Origin: Listeria weihenstephanensis
GTDB taxonomy: Bacteria; Bacillota; Bacilli; Lactobacillales; Listeriaceae
Direction: 5' to 3'
Assembly (NCBI RefSeq): GCF_003534205.1
Contig: NZ_CP011102.1
Span: forward strand, 1,996,036-2,060,035
DNA length: 64,000 bases
In this document: one piece after another, positions 27,296-37,230 of the stretch
Layout: each line of letters starts with the position of its first letter
How positions within the stretch are numbered: position 1 is the stretch's first letter
Notes under the pieces: model-generated
What the model was told of the DNA's origin: nothing
Databases searched by the model: none
Seen by the model: the letters and a program-made list of their open reading frames with translations, nothing else
Position numbers and translations under genes: made by a program

Positions 27296-28120
27296 TTAAT
27301 ATTTTCTCAGTAATAGTGGGCCTTTTCCAAAACAACGCTTGCGAACATACCGATTGCAATACGCGATAAAATGCTCCAACTCTTGTGTCGAATCAGCTAA
27401 AATACGCGCGGAAAAACCGCTAACATTGAGTAAGGAAATCCCGAATCGAAGTGCTGGAAACGCCTCTTTCAGCTCTTCTTGGAAATCATGCATAAACTCC
27501 TCGTCAATTCCTTGCGTCACCACCAACAGCGATCCTACATGTGAGAAACCTTCTAGCATCCCCATTTCATGCAATAAACCGCTGGCAGGCGTCAAACGGA
27601 AGGCATCAATGACCGCCAATTTCCCGTCCACATACACTTGATTTTTCAACAATAGTTTCTCATAGCGAAAACCGTCTTGCTTTTTAGCCCAGCCTGGCGT
27701 AATCATTTCACTATAAAAGAGATTCGCCGTCGCATCCATATGCACCACTTGATTTTGAATATAACGCGCCTCTTCATACGCAATCACCGGGTCTGAAATA
27801 AACTCAAGCGTACTATGCTTACCAAGCGTTATCTCCGTATCTTGGCGTACCTCACCCGTTGGCGTCTTATAAACCTTCGTCGCCGATTGCGTCGTCAACA
27901 TCAATTCCGCGTAATCCTCGAGTGTCACCGCAATCCGATAACGATCCCCATCGACGTACCCACCACCAGGATTCAAAATGAAATAGACAACCTGCCCAGA
28001 CTCATCCAAATACTGCGGTCGCATCACCTTCAGCGCACCTTGAAAATACACATCTGCCGGCACTGATTTACCATCTTTTGATGCAATACCCAATTCTAAA
28101 ATTCCTGTCCATTTCTCCAT
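27296..28120 (-). CDS. ureD: Urease accessory protein UreD (UreH)
   Basis: Scaffold that binds apo-urease and, with UreF and UreG, forms the GTP-dependent nickel-insertion complex. 274 residues, usual size. Family features include the N-terminal GALKVMRP region, LNPGGGYVDGDRYRI and TTQSATKVYKT. The ATG at 28120 follows the ureG stop directly. UreD is placed last among the accessory genes here, after ureG, as in other Gram-positive ureABCEFGD operons. Confidence 0.93.
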   Translation of the reverse strand: MEKWTGILELGIASKDGKSVPADVYFQGALKVMRPQYLDESGQVVYFILNPGGGYVDGDRYRIAVTLEDYAELMLTTQSATKVYKTPTGEVRQDTEITLGKHSTLEFISDPVIAYEEARYIQNQVVHMDATANLFYSEMITPGWAKKQDGFRYEKLLLKNQVYVDGKLAVIDAFRLTPASGLLHEMGMLEGFSHVGSLLVVTQGIDEEFMHDFQEELKEAFPALRFGISLLNVSGFSARILADSTQELEHFIAYCNRYVRKRCFGKGPLLLRKY

Positions 28121-28735
28121 TTAAACCGCGTCCAAAAACGCATATTTCCGAATCCAAGCCACAACATCAGCAAGTCCCGTGCCATCTTGTAAATTCGTGA
28201 AAATAGTCGGCTTTGTTTCCCCACGGAATTTTTTCGTATCAGAAGCCATGACGTCCAAATTGGCATGAACATATGGCGCCAAATCAATTTTATTAATAAT
28301 AAATAAATCCGATTTAATCATGCCTTGGCCGCCTTTACGCGGAATTTTCTCGCCTTGCGCTACATCAATAATATAAATCGATAAATCAACAAGTTCTGGG
28401 CTGAAGGTCGCCGCCAGGTTATCGCCACCACTTTCCACAAAAATAAGCTCCACATCAGGATGCAAATGTTCTAGTTCATTGATTGCCGAAACATTCATCG
28501 AAATATCTTCACGAATCGCAGTATGTGGGCATCCTCCAGTCTCTACACCAATAATTCGATCTTTCTCAAGCACGCCGTTTTCGACCAAATATTTCGCATC
28601 TTCCTTCGTATAAATATCGTTCGTCACGACCGCCATACTTATTTCATCTTTCAAAACACGCGTTAACTGATCTACAAGAAACGTTTTTCCAGCCCCAACA
28701 GGTCCGCCAACGCCAATTTTTATTGTATCTGCCAT
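28121..28735 (-). CDS. ureG: Urease accessory GTPase UreG
   Basis: SIMIBI-class GTPase that delivers nickel to the urease active site. 204 residues from the ATG at 28735 (MADTIKIG), chosen because AGAAGGA lies nine bases upstream; an ATG nine bases earlier abuts that site. Motifs are the P-loop GGPVGAGKT, the metal-binding CPH in [22 protein letters not shown] and the guanine-specificity motif NKID. Follows ureF by 29 bp. Confidence 0.95.
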   Translation of the reverse strand: MADTIKIGVGGPVGAGKTFLVDQLTRVLKDEISMAVVTNDIYTKEDAKYLVENGVLEKDRIIGVETGGCPHTAIREDISMNVSAINELEHLHPDVELIFVESGGDNLAATFSPELVDLSIYIIDVAQGEKIPRKGGQGMIKSDLFIINKIDLAPYVHANLDVMASDTKKFRGETKPTIFTNLQDGTGLADVVAWIRKYAFLDAV

Positions 28736-28764
28736 GATTCTCATCCTTCTTCCCTAAAAAATTA

Positions 28765-29451
28765 CTACGACATGAAATTCCGCGCAAATAGCAGTTCGTG
28801 CCGCATTTGGGCAATCTCAAGTCCTGGCGGTGTCGAGCCAAAATCGCCTTCTGACAACCGTTCAATTTGTAAATAAGCCTCATTAATTTCGGCCTGAAAA
28901 GCAAGTAATAATTTTTGTCCCGCGGTTTGTCCAATCGGAACACCGCGGACCGCATTTTGCACCATTGTTGCGATTGTCGAATAAAGAAATGCCTCGATCG
29001 TTTCTTGTTTGCCCAATCCTAAATGATGCCCAATCACCGTCAAAACCACCACTGGATGCGCGTCAACCTCTTTATTCACAACAGCTTGATGATACATATC
29101 GAGTTCCTTGATTTCAAACAAGTCTTGCCCTAAAACAAGAAACCGCTCGCCCATTTTTTGATTCGCAACCCGTACTTCTCGTGGCAAAATTTGCGCCGTC
29201 AACGCTTGCGAACGATATATAATTTCATCTGGATCGCCATTCTCAAGCGCCTCATAAATCAAACGCGCCGATAACCCTTCTGAGTACACTAGCTGCTCCT
29301 GCAAAAAAATCTTCAACCAGACACCAAACGAAGAAGCATCGTGAATCGCCTCTTCGTTCATATATGTCTCAAAACCAAACGAGTGACTAAAAGCGCCCGT
29401 CGGAAAATTAGAATCGCACAATTGGAAAAAAGTCAGCGTTTTATTCATCAT
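28765..29451 (-). CDS. ureF: Urease accessory protein UreF
   Basis: All-helical accessory protein that regulates the UreG GTPase in the UreDFG complex. 228 residues from the ATG at 29451 ([11 protein letters not shown]); further ATG at 29448. Characteristic stretches are [18 protein letters not shown], the [11 protein letters not shown]-like [12 protein letters not shown] and the C-terminal [13 protein letters not shown]. The start overlaps the ureE stop, implying coupling. An upstream TTG at 29463 is possible but less likely. Confidence 0.93.
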   Translation of the reverse strand: MMNKTLTFFQLCDSNFPTGAFSHSFGFETYMNEEAIHDASSFGVWLKIFLQEQLVYSEGLSARLIYEALENGDPDEIIYRSQALTAQILPREVRVANQKMGERFLVLGQDLFEIKELDMYHQAVVNKEVDAHPVVVLTVIGHHLGLGKQETIEAFLYSTIATMVQNAVRGVPIGQTAGQKLLLAFQAEINEAYLQIERLSEGDFGSTPPGLEIAQMRHELLFARNFMS

Positions 29452-29899
29452 GACTATGCCCAATATGGCGGAATGCTTCTTTTAAATACCGCTTTTCTCG
29501 CTCGAAAGGAATCCCAGCTTCTTTCAACAAGTTCTCCACCAAATAATCGAATTGAACAACCATCGTGTCCTCGATAAATTGGGCGGGTAAATGCCGATTT
29601 CCGAGTGCATGCGCAATCTCGCCCATCTCGTGAATCGAGCGTGGCGAAATCGTCAATACATCCTCCGATAAAACATCGACCACAACCATATTCCCCGCTT
29701 CTTGTTGCAAAATATCGCCGACGTGTAAATGCTTTCCTTGCGCCAAACGAATTCGAATTTCATTGCCGTGATCCGTTTTCACAAGGTGCATCCGTTTTGC
29801 AAGCGACTCATTTTCGATGAAAACACGCTCCACATGATACTTTCCAAGCTCTTCTTCTGTTAAATCTTCTATATTTCCAACCACTTGTTCTACAATCAT
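29441..29899 (-). CDS. ureE: Urease accessory nickel-binding protein UreE
   Basis: Metallochaperone that hands nickel to UreG. 152 residues. The N-terminal peptide-binding domain contains [19 protein letters not shown]; the C-terminal domain has the conserved [11 protein letters not shown] with the nickel-binding histidine. The tail HIGHSHDE is a short histidine cluster, not the long His-rich tail of Klebsiella UreE. ATG at 29899 with GAGGTG upstream, 9 bp after ureC. Confidence 0.94.
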   Translation of the reverse strand: MIVEQVVGNIEDLTEEELGKYHVERVFIENESLAKRMHLVKTDHGNEIRIRLAQGKHLHVGDILQQEAGNMVVVDVLSEDVLTISPRSIHEMGEIAHALGNRHLPAQFIEDTMVVQFDYLVENLLKEAGIPFEREKRYLKEAFRHIGHSHDE

Positions 29900-29908
29900 T
29901 TCGTCACC

Positions 29909-31621
29909 TCAGAATAAAAAGTATCGTTGTGCCATTGGAAGTTTTTCCGCCGCTTCGCACGTGATCAATTTGCCATCGATTTTAACCTCATATGTTTGTG
30001 GATTCACGTCGATATTTGGTGTCTCATTGTTCCATTTCATATCTTTTTTCGTTAACTTACGCACACCTTTTACAGGCAACGTTTCTTTTTGTAAGCCATA
30101 CTTCGAGCGGATATCTTTATCATGCGCAGCTTGTGATACAAACGTGAACGAACTTCTTGCTAAAGCTGTACCAATCGAGCCAAACATCGGACGATAAAGC
30201 GCTGGTTGTGGCGTTGGGATCGAACCATTTGGATCACCCATGACGCTGTTTGAGATCATCCCATTTTTTAAAATTTTATCAGGTTTAACGCCGAAAAATT
30301 TCGGTTCCCATAAGACTAAATCAGCAATTTTGCCGACTTCAATCGAACCCACATAATCCGCAATACCATGTGTGATCGCTGGATTGATCGTATATTTCGA
30401 GATGTAACGCTTCACGCGTGTGTTATCACTTTTCGCTGAATCACCGTCTAGAGCGCCGCGCTGAGCTTTCATTTTGTCCGCTGTTTGCCACGTCCGGATG
30501 ATAACCTCGCCAATCCGGCCCATCGCTTGGGAATCCGAGCTGGTCATACTGAAAACGCCCATATCTTGCAAAACATCTTCCGCCGCAATCGTTTCTTCGC
30601 GAATCCGTGAGTCAGCGAACGCGAGATCTTCTGGAATATCTGGATTTAAATGATGACAAACCATTAACATATCCAAATGCTCATCAATTGTATTCTTTGT
30701 AAACGGCAAGGTTGGGTTTGTGGAAGAAGGCAACACGTTCGGGTAACCCGCTAAACGAATAATATCTGGTGCATGTCCACCGCCAGCGCCCTCTGTATGG
30801 TACGTATGAATCACGCGATCGCCAAATGCTTCAATCGTGCGTTCTACAAATCCTGTTTCATTGAGCGTATCAGTATGAATCGCTACTTGCACATCGTATT
30901 CATCGGCTACTTGCAAGGAATGATCGATCGAGGCGAATGTTGCGCCCCAGTCTTCATGGATTTTAAGACCCATCGCGCCTGCTTCAATTTGTTCGGCAAG
31001 CGGTTCATTTGATGCTGCATGTCCTTTTCCAAGTAAGCCGATGTTGACTGGTAAACCATCCGCCGCTTGTAGCATCCGTTCCAAGTTCCAAGCACCAGGC
31101 GTTACCGTCGTCGCATTCGTGCCTTCTGCAGGCCCCGTTCCACCGCCAATTAACGTTGTAACACCACTATTCACAGCCACTTCAATTTGTTGCGGAGAAA
31201 TAAAATGGATATGCGTATCGATCCCACCAGCCGTCAAAATCTTATTTTCACCAGCAATAATTTCCGTAGAAGCACCGATTGGAATCGTTACATTATCCAT
31301 TACAAGCGGATTTCCAGCCTTACCAATCGCCGCAATTTTGCCATCCTTCACAGAAATATCTGCTTTAAAAATTCCAGTATAATCAATCACGGTTGCGTTC
31401 GTAATAACTAAATCAGGCACGCCATCATCACGTACAGCAGTCGGATGCATGCCCATTCCTTCACGAATCACTTTCCCGCCACCAAAAACGACTTCATCAC
31501 CATATGAGGTATAATCTTTTTCAATTTCAATAAGTAAATCTGTATCCGCCAACCGCACAACATCACCGACAGTTGGTCCATATAAATCTGTATATTGTTT
31601 ACGAGGTATATTTAAACTCAT
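29909..31621 (-). CDS. ureC: Urease subunit alpha
   Basis: Catalytic subunit of urease, hydrolysing urea to ammonia and carbamate. 570 residues, full length. The whole active site is visible: GIDTHIHF (two nickel-binding histidines), GLKIHEDWG (the carbamylated lysine), [13 protein letters not shown] and [15 protein letters not shown] (nickel and substrate histidines), MVCHHLNP (flap cysteine and histidine) and SSDSQAMGR (nickel aspartate). Nothing suggests inactivation. ATG at 31621 with GGAGCGA upstream, 12 bp after ureB. Urease is not usual in the genus Listeria, so this operon is a likely acquisition in this lineage. Confidence 0.97.
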   Translation of the reverse strand: MSLNIPRKQYTDLYGPTVGDVVRLADTDLLIEIEKDYTSYGDEVVFGGGKVIREGMGMHPTAVRDDGVPDLVITNATVIDYTGIFKADISVKDGKIAAIGKAGNPLVMDNVTIPIGASTEIIAGENKILTAGGIDTHIHFISPQQIEVAVNSGVTTLIGGGTGPAEGTNATTVTPGAWNLERMLQAADGLPVNIGLLGKGHAASNEPLAEQIEAGAMGLKIHEDWGATFASIDHSLQVADEYDVQVAIHTDTLNETGFVERTIEAFGDRVIHTYHTEGAGGGHAPDIIRLAGYPNVLPSSTNPTLPFTKNTIDEHLDMLMVCHHLNPDIPEDLAFADSRIREETIAAEDVLQDMGVFSMTSSDSQAMGRIGEVIIRTWQTADKMKAQRGALDGDSAKSDNTRVKRYISKYTINPAITHGIADYVGSIEVGKIADLVLWEPKFFGVKPDKILKNGMISNSVMGDPNGSIPTPQPALYRPMFGSIGTALARSSFTFVSQAAHDKDIRSKYGLQKETLPVKGVRKLTKKDMKWNNETPNIDVNPQTYEVKIDGKLITCEAAEKLPMAQRYFLF

Positions 31622-31633
31622 CCTAATCGCTCC

Positions 31634-31942
31634 TTAGTCTAGTGATCCATTTGTTTTATTGTTTAGGCCGTACACTTTACGTTCTCCAGCAAGCGCTACA
31701 AGTTCTACTGTCTTTTTATCCTGAGGCTCAAAACGAACCGCCGTCCCCGCAGGTATATTTAAACGATAGCCAAACGCTTTATCACGATCAAAAGCAAGCT
31801 CGCTATTAATTTCAAAAAAATGATAATGTGAGCCGATCTGCACCGGTCTATCTCCCGTATTCGTCACTTCTACTTCCACTGTATCGCGCCCAACATTACA
31901 CGCAATCGGGCCGTCCTCTAAAATAAGTTCTCCTGGTTTCAT
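31634..31942 (-). CDS. ureB: Urease subunit beta
   Basis: Structural subunit of urease, 102 residues. Shows the family stretches [37 protein letters not shown] and [19 protein letters not shown] at 31942 with AGGAGGA upstream. It is separate from ureA and ureC, as in most Gram-positive ureases rather than the fused Helicobacter form. Confidence 0.96.
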   Translation of the reverse strand: MKPGELILEDGPIACNVGRDTVEVEVTNTGDRPVQIGSHYHFFEINSELAFDRDKAFGYRLNIPAGTAVRFEPQDKKTVELVALAGERKVYGLNNKTNGSLD

Positions 31943-31960
31943 TCTGTTTTCCTCCTTCGC

Positions 31961-32263
31961 TTATCGGATCGGATTATGCACGGTTACAAGCTTCGTCCCA
32001 TCTGGGAATGTCGCCTCCACCTGAATATCACTAATCATGTCCGCGATGCCATCCATCACGTCATCCACCGTTAAAATTGTAGCGCCATACTGCATCATTT
32101 CGGCAACCGTTTTCCCGTCACGAGCGCCCTCCAAAACTTCATACGTTATTAGCGCAATTGATTCAGGATAATTCAGTTTCAGCCCACGGTCTCGCCTTCT
32201 TCTCGCCAAATCCGCAGCGACGACAATTAATAATTTTTCTTGTTCCTTGGCTGTTAAATTCAT
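31961..32263 (-). CDS. ureA: Urease subunit gamma
   Basis: Structural subunit of urease, 100 residues, first gene of the ureABCEFGD-transporter operon. Family features are [41 protein letters not shown], and [20 protein letters not shown] at 32263 with GAGAGGAAG upstream. A candidate promoter lies about 70 bases upstream. Confidence 0.96.
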   Translation of the reverse strand: MNLTAKEQEKLLIVVAADLARRRRDRGLKLNYPESIALITYEVLEGARDGKTVAEMMQYGATILTVDDVMDGIADMISDIQVEATFPDGTKLVTVHNPIR

Positions 32264-32507
32264 GATCCAGACTTCCTCTCATTTCAAAATTTAATTTAAC
32301 CCACTAAAGTATTAGCCGATTAATGGGACTAATTCTAGCACTATGATATCGCACCGTCTAGTGAAAACATGGAAAGTCACAATATCGCTATATTTATGCT
32401 TTTTCGGGTAGTATTTTTGTGCTTTTTTAGGAGTTTCCCGTAATTTTAATTGCTAAATTAGGGCTTTTTTATTTTTGTGCTATAGGTCGCAAAAACGCAC
32501 CAAAACA
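32264..32507. other. Urease operon upstream region
   Basis: Together with the terminator to its right this is a 322-bp gene-free stretch. It holds the ureA promoter. I searched by eye for GlnR/TnrA (TGTNA-N7-TNACA) and CodY boxes and saw only poor matches, for example TGTGACTTTCC near 32378, so the nitrogen control is not resolved. Confidence 0.4.
32332..32360 (-). promoter_or_regulatory. Candidate promoter of the urease operon
   Basis: On the minus strand TAGACG (32360-32355), 17-base spacer, TAGAAT (32337-32332). The -35 is weak, which may indicate activator dependence. Confidence 0.5.
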
Positions 32508-32540
32508 GAAAAAAAGTACTCTAAACTTGAAAGAGTACCA
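32508..32540 (-). terminator. Terminator of the WYL regulator gene
   Basis: On the minus strand GTACTCT pairs with AGAGTAC over 7 bp with a 9-base loop, followed by TTTTTTT. It insulates the urease promoter from the upstream regulator gene. Confidence 0.75.
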
Positions 32541-32585
32541 TGCTATAAAGTATTAAATTTTACATCAAAAAATAACGTTTCTGCT

Positions 32586-33494
32586 TCATTCATATAAATT
32601 CAGAGCCGTTTGAAGTTGTTGCTTTATTTCTGTGCGCAAATTATCTGGACTAATAACTTCCATATCTGCACCAAACGACAATAAAAATGAATAGAGCCAA
32701 TCCGTCTTTGGAATCTCTGTTTTCAACTCAATACTACCAGACAGGCTCACCAGAATTTCTGCTGGAAAAATAGCCATCAGTCGGTAATAAACAGATGGAT
32801 CAAAACGAAGATGGACAGCGATTTTTGGCGCAGGCGTCACTGCATTTTCCCGAAATTGTATAAAGGCTGCTTCCTCATAAATCGGCTGAAAATAGTCCAA
32901 TATCTCCAAATCCAGCATCCGGTGAACATGGAATAATCGATAATCTTGCCGCAAATAACAATAACCCCACAAATACCAAGCACTCCCCCGATACCAAAGC
33001 TTGAGCGGCGCCACTTCCCTGCGCGTTTCCTCACGATTACTATTATAATAGGTAAACATCAATTGACGATTTTCTAAAATACATTCCTTCATCACTGCAA
33101 AAATTTCATTCCGTTCAGGCGGAGCACCATATTCCGCAGGATCAATCACAATCCACTCCCTTTCGATCGTAGCATCCCACAACGCTTGAAACTTCTGCAT
33201 CAACGTCTCGACTTCTGGAAATTTAGTCGTGGAAAGGTTTTGAAGTGCCAATTGCAACACATCTTTTTCCTTCGCTGTGACGGGAATCCTCGAAAGCGTA
33301 AAGCCTTGCATCAAGCTAATCCCACCCGTTCGCCCGCGTGTCATTTCGACCGGTAATCCTGCAACAGAGAGCGTTTCCACATCTCGGTAAATCGTGCGCG
33401 TGGAAACACCAAAATAACTCGCTAGCTCCTTTGCTTGGATATTTTTCCGATGCATTAATAAAATCAGAATCTCTAACAAACGATCAATTTTCAC
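32586..33494 (-). CDS. YafY-like HTH/WYL-domain transcriptional regulator
   Basis: 302 residues. N-terminal DeoR-type helix-turn-helix (about 1-60, with QAKELASYFGVSTRTIYRDV), then a WYL ligand-binding domain (about 135-230) showing LKLWYRGSAWYLWGYC and RLFHVHRM, and a C-terminal WCX-type extension. The start GTG at 33494 (MKIDRLLEIL) is chosen because GGAGGTGGG lies just upstream; the open frame runs on to 33518 without a site. It is divergent to a GyrI-like gene with a dyad TGACA-N6-TGTCA between them. WYL regulators commonly control a divergent neighbour, so that gene is the probable target. Confidence 0.88.
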   Translation of the reverse strand: MKIDRLLEILILLMHRKNIQAKELASYFGVSTRTIYRDVETLSVAGLPVEMTRGRTGGISLMQGFTLSRIPVTAKEKDVLQLALQNLSTTKFPEVETLMQKFQALWDATIEREWIVIDPAEYGAPPERNEIFAVMKECILENRQLMFTYYNSNREETRREVAPLKLWYRGSAWYLWGYCYLRQDYRLFHVHRMLDLEILDYFQPIYEEAAFIQFRENAVTPAPKIAVHLRFDPSVYYRLMAIFPAEILVSLSGSIELKTEIPKTDWLYSFLLSFGADMEVISPDNLRTEIKQQLQTALNLYE

Positions 33495-33548
33495 AGTTTC
33501 TCCCACCTCCCACTTCATTTTTACTTATCGTACCACAAAATTTAAATA

Positions 33549-33564
33549 TGACATAGTGTTGTCA
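33549..33564. promoter_or_regulatory. Dyad TGACA-N6-TGTCA, candidate WYL-regulator operator
   Basis: TGACA (33549-33553) and TGTCA (33560-33564) form a perfect 5-bp inverted repeat between two divergent genes. The right half overlaps TTGTCA, a plausible -35 for the plus-strand gene. Confidence 0.5.
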
Positions 33565-33603
33565 ATTGAATCCGTTAAGATAGAAGAAAAGGAGGTTTTA
33601 ACA

Positions 33604-33990
33604 ATGAAGAACAAGGACATATTTTTAATTAGCGAAACGCGCACAAACAACTTTACAGATCCCGACGTAGCGGTGAAAATAGGCGGTTTATGGGGACAAG
33701 CACAGAAATATCAACAGGAAGGGGCTATTTTTTACGGGATTTACGCAGATTATGAAAGTGATTATAAAGGCGACTATACGGTGAGCGTTGCGAGTAGTAT
33801 TTGTCCTTTTAAAGAAGCGAAAACAATATCCATCCCTGAGCAGAAATATCACGCTTTTCCTGTTGAAAAAGATGTTTTCGCGACATGGCAGGAAATTTGG
33901 AAGACAGAGTTAGATCGGAGTTACCTATTTGATTACGAAGAATATTCGGCGGACGGCTCCATTCGGATTTATATTGGCCTGAACACGTAA
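33604..33990 (+). CDS. GyrI-like effector-binding domain protein
   Basis: 128 residues from the ATG at 33604 (MKNKDIFLISE), which has AAAGGAGG eight bases upstream; an open reading frame extends upstream but through the regulatory region. The protein consists only of a GyrI-like/effector-binding fold, with IGGLWGQAQKY and FYGIYADYESDYKGDYTVSV. Such single-domain proteins bind small hydrophobic molecules or act as multidrug sensors; no DNA-binding part is present. Divergent from the WYL regulator. An element C repeat follows the stop directly. Confidence 0.75.
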   Translation: MKNKDIFLISETRTNNFTDPDVAVKIGGLWGQAQKYQQEGAIFYGIYADYESDYKGDYTVSVASSICPFKEAKTISIPEQKYHAFPVEKDVFATWQEIWKTELDRSYLFDYEEYSADGSIRIYIGLNT

Positions 33991-34133
33991 AGAGGAGTAT
34001 GAGACATAACCCCGATAAATCGGCGAAAAGCGCTCGATTTGTTTGAAGCAAGATTCACGTCTTACCCAGAAAGAAGGAATTCATGATATCTCGCTTATTT
34101 TGTGTATCCAGAGGTTTTGTCCCACCCTCCTCT
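33991..34133. repeat. Element C, copy 1 (empty form), between convergent genes
   Basis: Outer arms AGAGGAG (33991-33997) and CTCCTCT (34127-34133), next arms GACATAACC and GGTTTTGTC. Bases 34003-34036 are identical over 34 bases to the complement of 47013-47046. It sits between the stops of the GyrI-like gene and nrnA and probably works as a bidirectional terminator. Confidence 0.8.
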
Positions 34134-34136
34134 TAT

Positions 34137-35066
34137 TTAATCACATAATGCTTCTAATTTCGCGACCATTTCTGGAATCTCTGCTTCTGATTCAAGCGTC
34201 GCACCAGCTGCGAGCGGATGACCACCGCCACGATATTCTTTTGCTAAGCCATTGATGACAGGCTTTTTAGAACGTACGCGTGCTCGGATAATATCACCGT
34301 CTTCGATAAATAAAATCCACGCTTTAATTCCTATCACACTATCAATCCGATTCACCAACTGTGCCGCATCGCGTGGCGTGACATCGAATTTTTCCAACAA
34401 CGCACGGTTAATATAAATATGTGCCGCGCCATTTTCCGACATCTGGAAGTTTTGCAAAATATAGCCTGACAATTTAACCGCATTTAGTGGTGTTTCATAC
34501 ATTTTTGTGAATATTTCCGTGCGGTCAAACGGGAAAGCAACTAAATCTGCCGCATAACGTAACGTTTTTGGCGTCGTATTTGGGAACAAGAACCGTCCCG
34601 TATCACCGACAATACCAGCGTACAATAACCGTGCAGCCGCCTCATTCATCGCAAGTTCCTTAGGAAACTCCTCCACGAACGCCGCAATCATCTCGCTACA
34701 AGACGAAGCTTCCGTATCCACCCAAACATAATCGCCATAAACGTCCTCGTTCGGATGATGGTCAATCTTCACCAGCTCCGCGCCAAGCGTATAACGCGCA
34801 TCATCAATTCGCTCCGTATTCGCCGTATCACAAACAACGACAAGCGCACCATCATAAACCGAATCCTCGATCCTGTCCACTTCGCCGAGGAAATCAAGCG
34901 ACGGCTCGCCTTCCCCAACACAATAAACCTTCTTATCAGGAAAATTACCTTTCAAAATCGCGGCTAATCCCATTTGCGAACCATACGCATCCGGATCAGG
35001 CCGCACATGTCGGTGAATAATAATCGTTTCATATTTCTTCATCACATCTAAAATTGCTCGTTTCAT
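34137..35066 (-). CDS. nrnA: Oligoribonuclease / pAp phosphatase NrnA (DHH family)
   Basis: Degrades very short RNA and linear dinucleotides (nanoRNase) and dephosphorylates pAp. 309 residues from the ATG at 35066 (MKRAILDVM), supported by GGTGGAGA five bases upstream. DHH motifs: HRHVRPDPDAYGSQ, VVCDTANTERID, the DHH signature in KIDHHPNE, and the DHHA1 C-terminal GGGHPLAAGA. ytoI lies 17 bp upstream, so they form one transcript, as in Listeria. Confidence 0.94.
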   Translation of the reverse strand: MKRAILDVMKKYETIIIHRHVRPDPDAYGSQMGLAAILKGNFPDKKVYCVGEGEPSLDFLGEVDRIEDSVYDGALVVVCDTANTERIDDARYTLGAELVKIDHHPNEDVYGDYVWVDTEASSCSEMIAAFVEEFPKELAMNEAAARLLYAGIVGDTGRFLFPNTTPKTLRYAADLVAFPFDRTEIFTKMYETPLNAVKLSGYILQNFQMSENGAAHIYINRALLEKFDVTPRDAAQLVNRIDSVIGIKAWILFIEDGDIIRARVRSKKPVINGLAKEYRGGGHPLAAGATLESEAEIPEMVAKLEALCD

Positions 35067-35083
35067 CCTATCTCCACCAATCC

Positions 35084-36406
35084 TTAACGTTCCATCATTT
35101 GGCAAGCAACAATTGCTTTACCGACTAAAATACCTTCCAAAAATAACTCCACATCAATTTTCCCGGCTTTACGTCCCATCTCGAGAATCCGCGGTTTAAT
35201 CATGATCGTCGCATCCATTTGAACCGGTTTCAAAAAGTAAATCGAGATATTCTCCAGCGCCACATTCCGCTTCTTCAAAGAAAACAGTTTTTGTTGCACC
35301 ACATCACACACGATCTGCGTAAACACACCATAAGAAAGCGTCCCAATATTGTTCGTCATCTGCGGCGTCACCGTAAACTGGAAATCGAGCTCCGTATCAT
35401 CCGTCTGTTTCTCCATCAACTGGTTCGTAATCGTATCGTCAATTGTCTCCCCAATCTGAGGCTGACGCTGAATCATTTGCAGCGATTTCAAAATATCTTG
35501 CCGACTCACAATTCCAATCAACGTCAAGTCATCCTTCACAACTGGAATAACCTCGATACCTTCCCAAATCATCATATGCGATACGGACGCCACGCTCATT
35601 TTCGGACCAACTGTCAGCGGATTTTTCGTCATCACCCGCTCAATCGAGATCGATAAATTTTTGTCAATCACGTCTTTACTTGTAATCATCCCTGACAAAC
35701 GCATCGCCTTGTTCACCACTGGAAAACGACTATGTCCCGTCGCAGTTTCCTTCTTGTACCAGTCTTCCACCCGATCCGAAGTGCTCAAATAAGCCGTTTT
35801 TTCAAGCGGTGTCAAAATGTCCTCCACGAACACGACTTCCTTCTTAATTAACTGATCAAAAATCGCGCGGTTAATCATCGTCCCAACCGTAAACGTGTCA
35901 TACGTCGTCGATAAAATTGGCAGTTCCTTCGCATCAGCTAACTTCTTCACAGAGTCCACCGTATCAAAACCACCCGTAATCAAAACTGCCGCTCCACGTT
36001 CTAGCGCCAATTCCTGCGCATCAACCCGATTCCCAACAATCACCAAGTTTCCCGCATCCGTATAGCGCTCCATCGCCTCAACCGTCATCGCTCCAATCAC
36101 AAACTTATTCAGCGATTTATGTAGTCCAGCGCGGCCACCAAGCACTTGTCCATCGATCATATTCACAATCTCCGCATACGTTAACTTCTCGATACTATCC
36201 TTTTGCTTCCGCTCAATCCGAATCGTTCCCACACGCTTAATCGTACTAACAAAGCCAACAATTTCCGCGTCCTTGATCGCTCGGTAAGCCGTTCCTTCAC
36301 TTACATGCAAATTTTTCGCGATTTTCCGAACCGAAATTTTTTCCCCTACCGCAAGCTCTTCAATATATTTCAAAATCTGCTCATGCTTTGTCGCCAAGCC
36401 ACTCAC
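35084..36406 (-). CDS. ytoI: YtoI-like regulator: HTH, DRTGG, CBS pair and hotdog domain
   Basis: 440-residue multidomain protein. An N-terminal helix-turn-helix (about 15-50, VSEGTAYRAIKDAE) is followed by a DRTGG domain (about 70-180), two CBS domains (about 195-310, with MTKNPLTVGPKMSVASVSHM) and a C-terminal hotdog thioesterase-like domain (about 325-435). CBS pairs bind adenine nucleotides. The exact role is unknown. The GTG at 36406 has GAGGG six bases upstream. A TTG at 36397 giving MATKHEQIL, as in B. subtilis, is the alternative. It sits 9 bp after ytkL and shares an operon with nrnA. Confidence 0.9.
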   Translation of the reverse strand: MSGLATKHEQILKYIEELAVGEKISVRKIAKNLHVSEGTAYRAIKDAEIVGFVSTIKRVGTIRIERKQKDSIEKLTYAEIVNMIDGQVLGGRAGLHKSLNKFVIGAMTVEAMERYTDAGNLVIVGNRVDAQELALERGAAVLITGGFDTVDSVKKLADAKELPILSTTYDTFTVGTMINRAIFDQLIKKEVVFVEDILTPLEKTAYLSTSDRVEDWYKKETATGHSRFPVVNKAMRLSGMITSKDVIDKNLSISIERVMTKNPLTVGPKMSVASVSHMMIWEGIEVIPVVKDDLTLIGIVSRQDILKSLQMIQRQPQIGETIDDTITNQLMEKQTDDTELDFQFTVTPQMTNNIGTLSYGVFTQIVCDVVQQKLFSLKKRNVALENISIYFLKPVQMDATIMIKPRILEMGRKAGKIDVELFLEGILVGKAIVACQMMER

Positions 36407-36415
36407 CCATTCCCT

Positions 36416-37099
36416 CTAAATTGTCATCGACACGCCAATATCCAGCACTTTCCCACGCAATTCCGTATTTAGACTCGCAACAAACGCGTGCGGGTCCTGC
36501 GCAATCAATGGGAATGTATTATAATGCATTGGCACAACTACCTTCGCCTGCAAAAACTCCGCCGCAATCGCCGCATCCTCTGGCCCCATCGTGAAATTAT
36601 CCCCAATCGGTAAAAACGCCACGTCAAGCTCGTTCAACTGCCCAATCAATTTCATATCCGAGAACAATCCTGTGTCTCCCGCGTGATAAATCGACTTTCC
36701 GTCAATCGTCAATACAAATCCCGTTGGCAAACCTAAATTAATAATTTTACCATCACGAACCGTTGCAGAACCATGAAATGCCTGCGTCAACTTCACGACA
36801 CCGAAATCAAATTTGCGCTTTCCACCAATATGCATCGCCGCGATATTTTCTACGCCTTCCATGCCAAGAAACGTTGCCAAATCAGCATTCGTAATCACCG
36901 TCGCGCCCGAATTCTGCGCAATCGTCACCGTGTCCCCAACATGATCATCATGACCGTGCGTGACGATAATATAATCCGGTTTCTCCTCGCTCACAACTAG
37001 ATCACACTGAGGATTCCCCGAAATAAACGGATCGACAAGAATCGTCACATCCTCCGTTACTACTTTAATACATGATTGCCCATGAAATGAAATTTTCAT
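36416..37099 (-). CDS. ytkL: UPF0173 metallo-beta-lactamase-fold hydrolase, YtkL-like
   Basis: Cytoplasmic metal-dependent hydrolase of unknown substrate, 227 residues. Metal ligands are [10 protein letters not shown] (HxHxDH), the AFHG histidine, and HAGDTGLF. The C-terminal MHYNTFP is conserved in UPF0173. Start ATG at 37099 (MKISFHGQS) with AGAAGGGAAG eight bases before; an in-frame upstream extension lacks a site. Divergent from pepQ. Confidence 0.92.
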   Translation of the reverse strand: MKISFHGQSCIKVVTEDVTILVDPFISGNPQCDLVVSEEKPDYIIVTHGHDDHVGDTVTIAQNSGATVITNADLATFLGMEGVENIAAMHIGGKRKFDFGVVKLTQAFHGSATVRDGKIINLGLPTGFVLTIDGKSIYHAGDTGLFSDMKLIGQLNELDVAFLPIGDNFTMGPEDAAIAAEFLQAKVVVPMHYNTFPLIAQDPHAFVASLNTELRGKVLDIGVSMTI

Positions 37100-37230
37100 A
37101 TTTATGACTTCCCTTCTGTATTGTACTAGTTTCATTATACGCTATACTATAACAGAATTTCAAAACATTTAATTTCTGCGCGTTTTCGTGTTATGATAAA
37201 GCGGACGAATCAAGGAAAGAAGGATGTAGG

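Noticed and set aside
32264-32507. GlnR/TnrA or CodY box at the urease promoter
   Set aside because: Best matches (TGTGACTTTCC region; AATTTTGAAATGA near the start) miss too many conserved positions.
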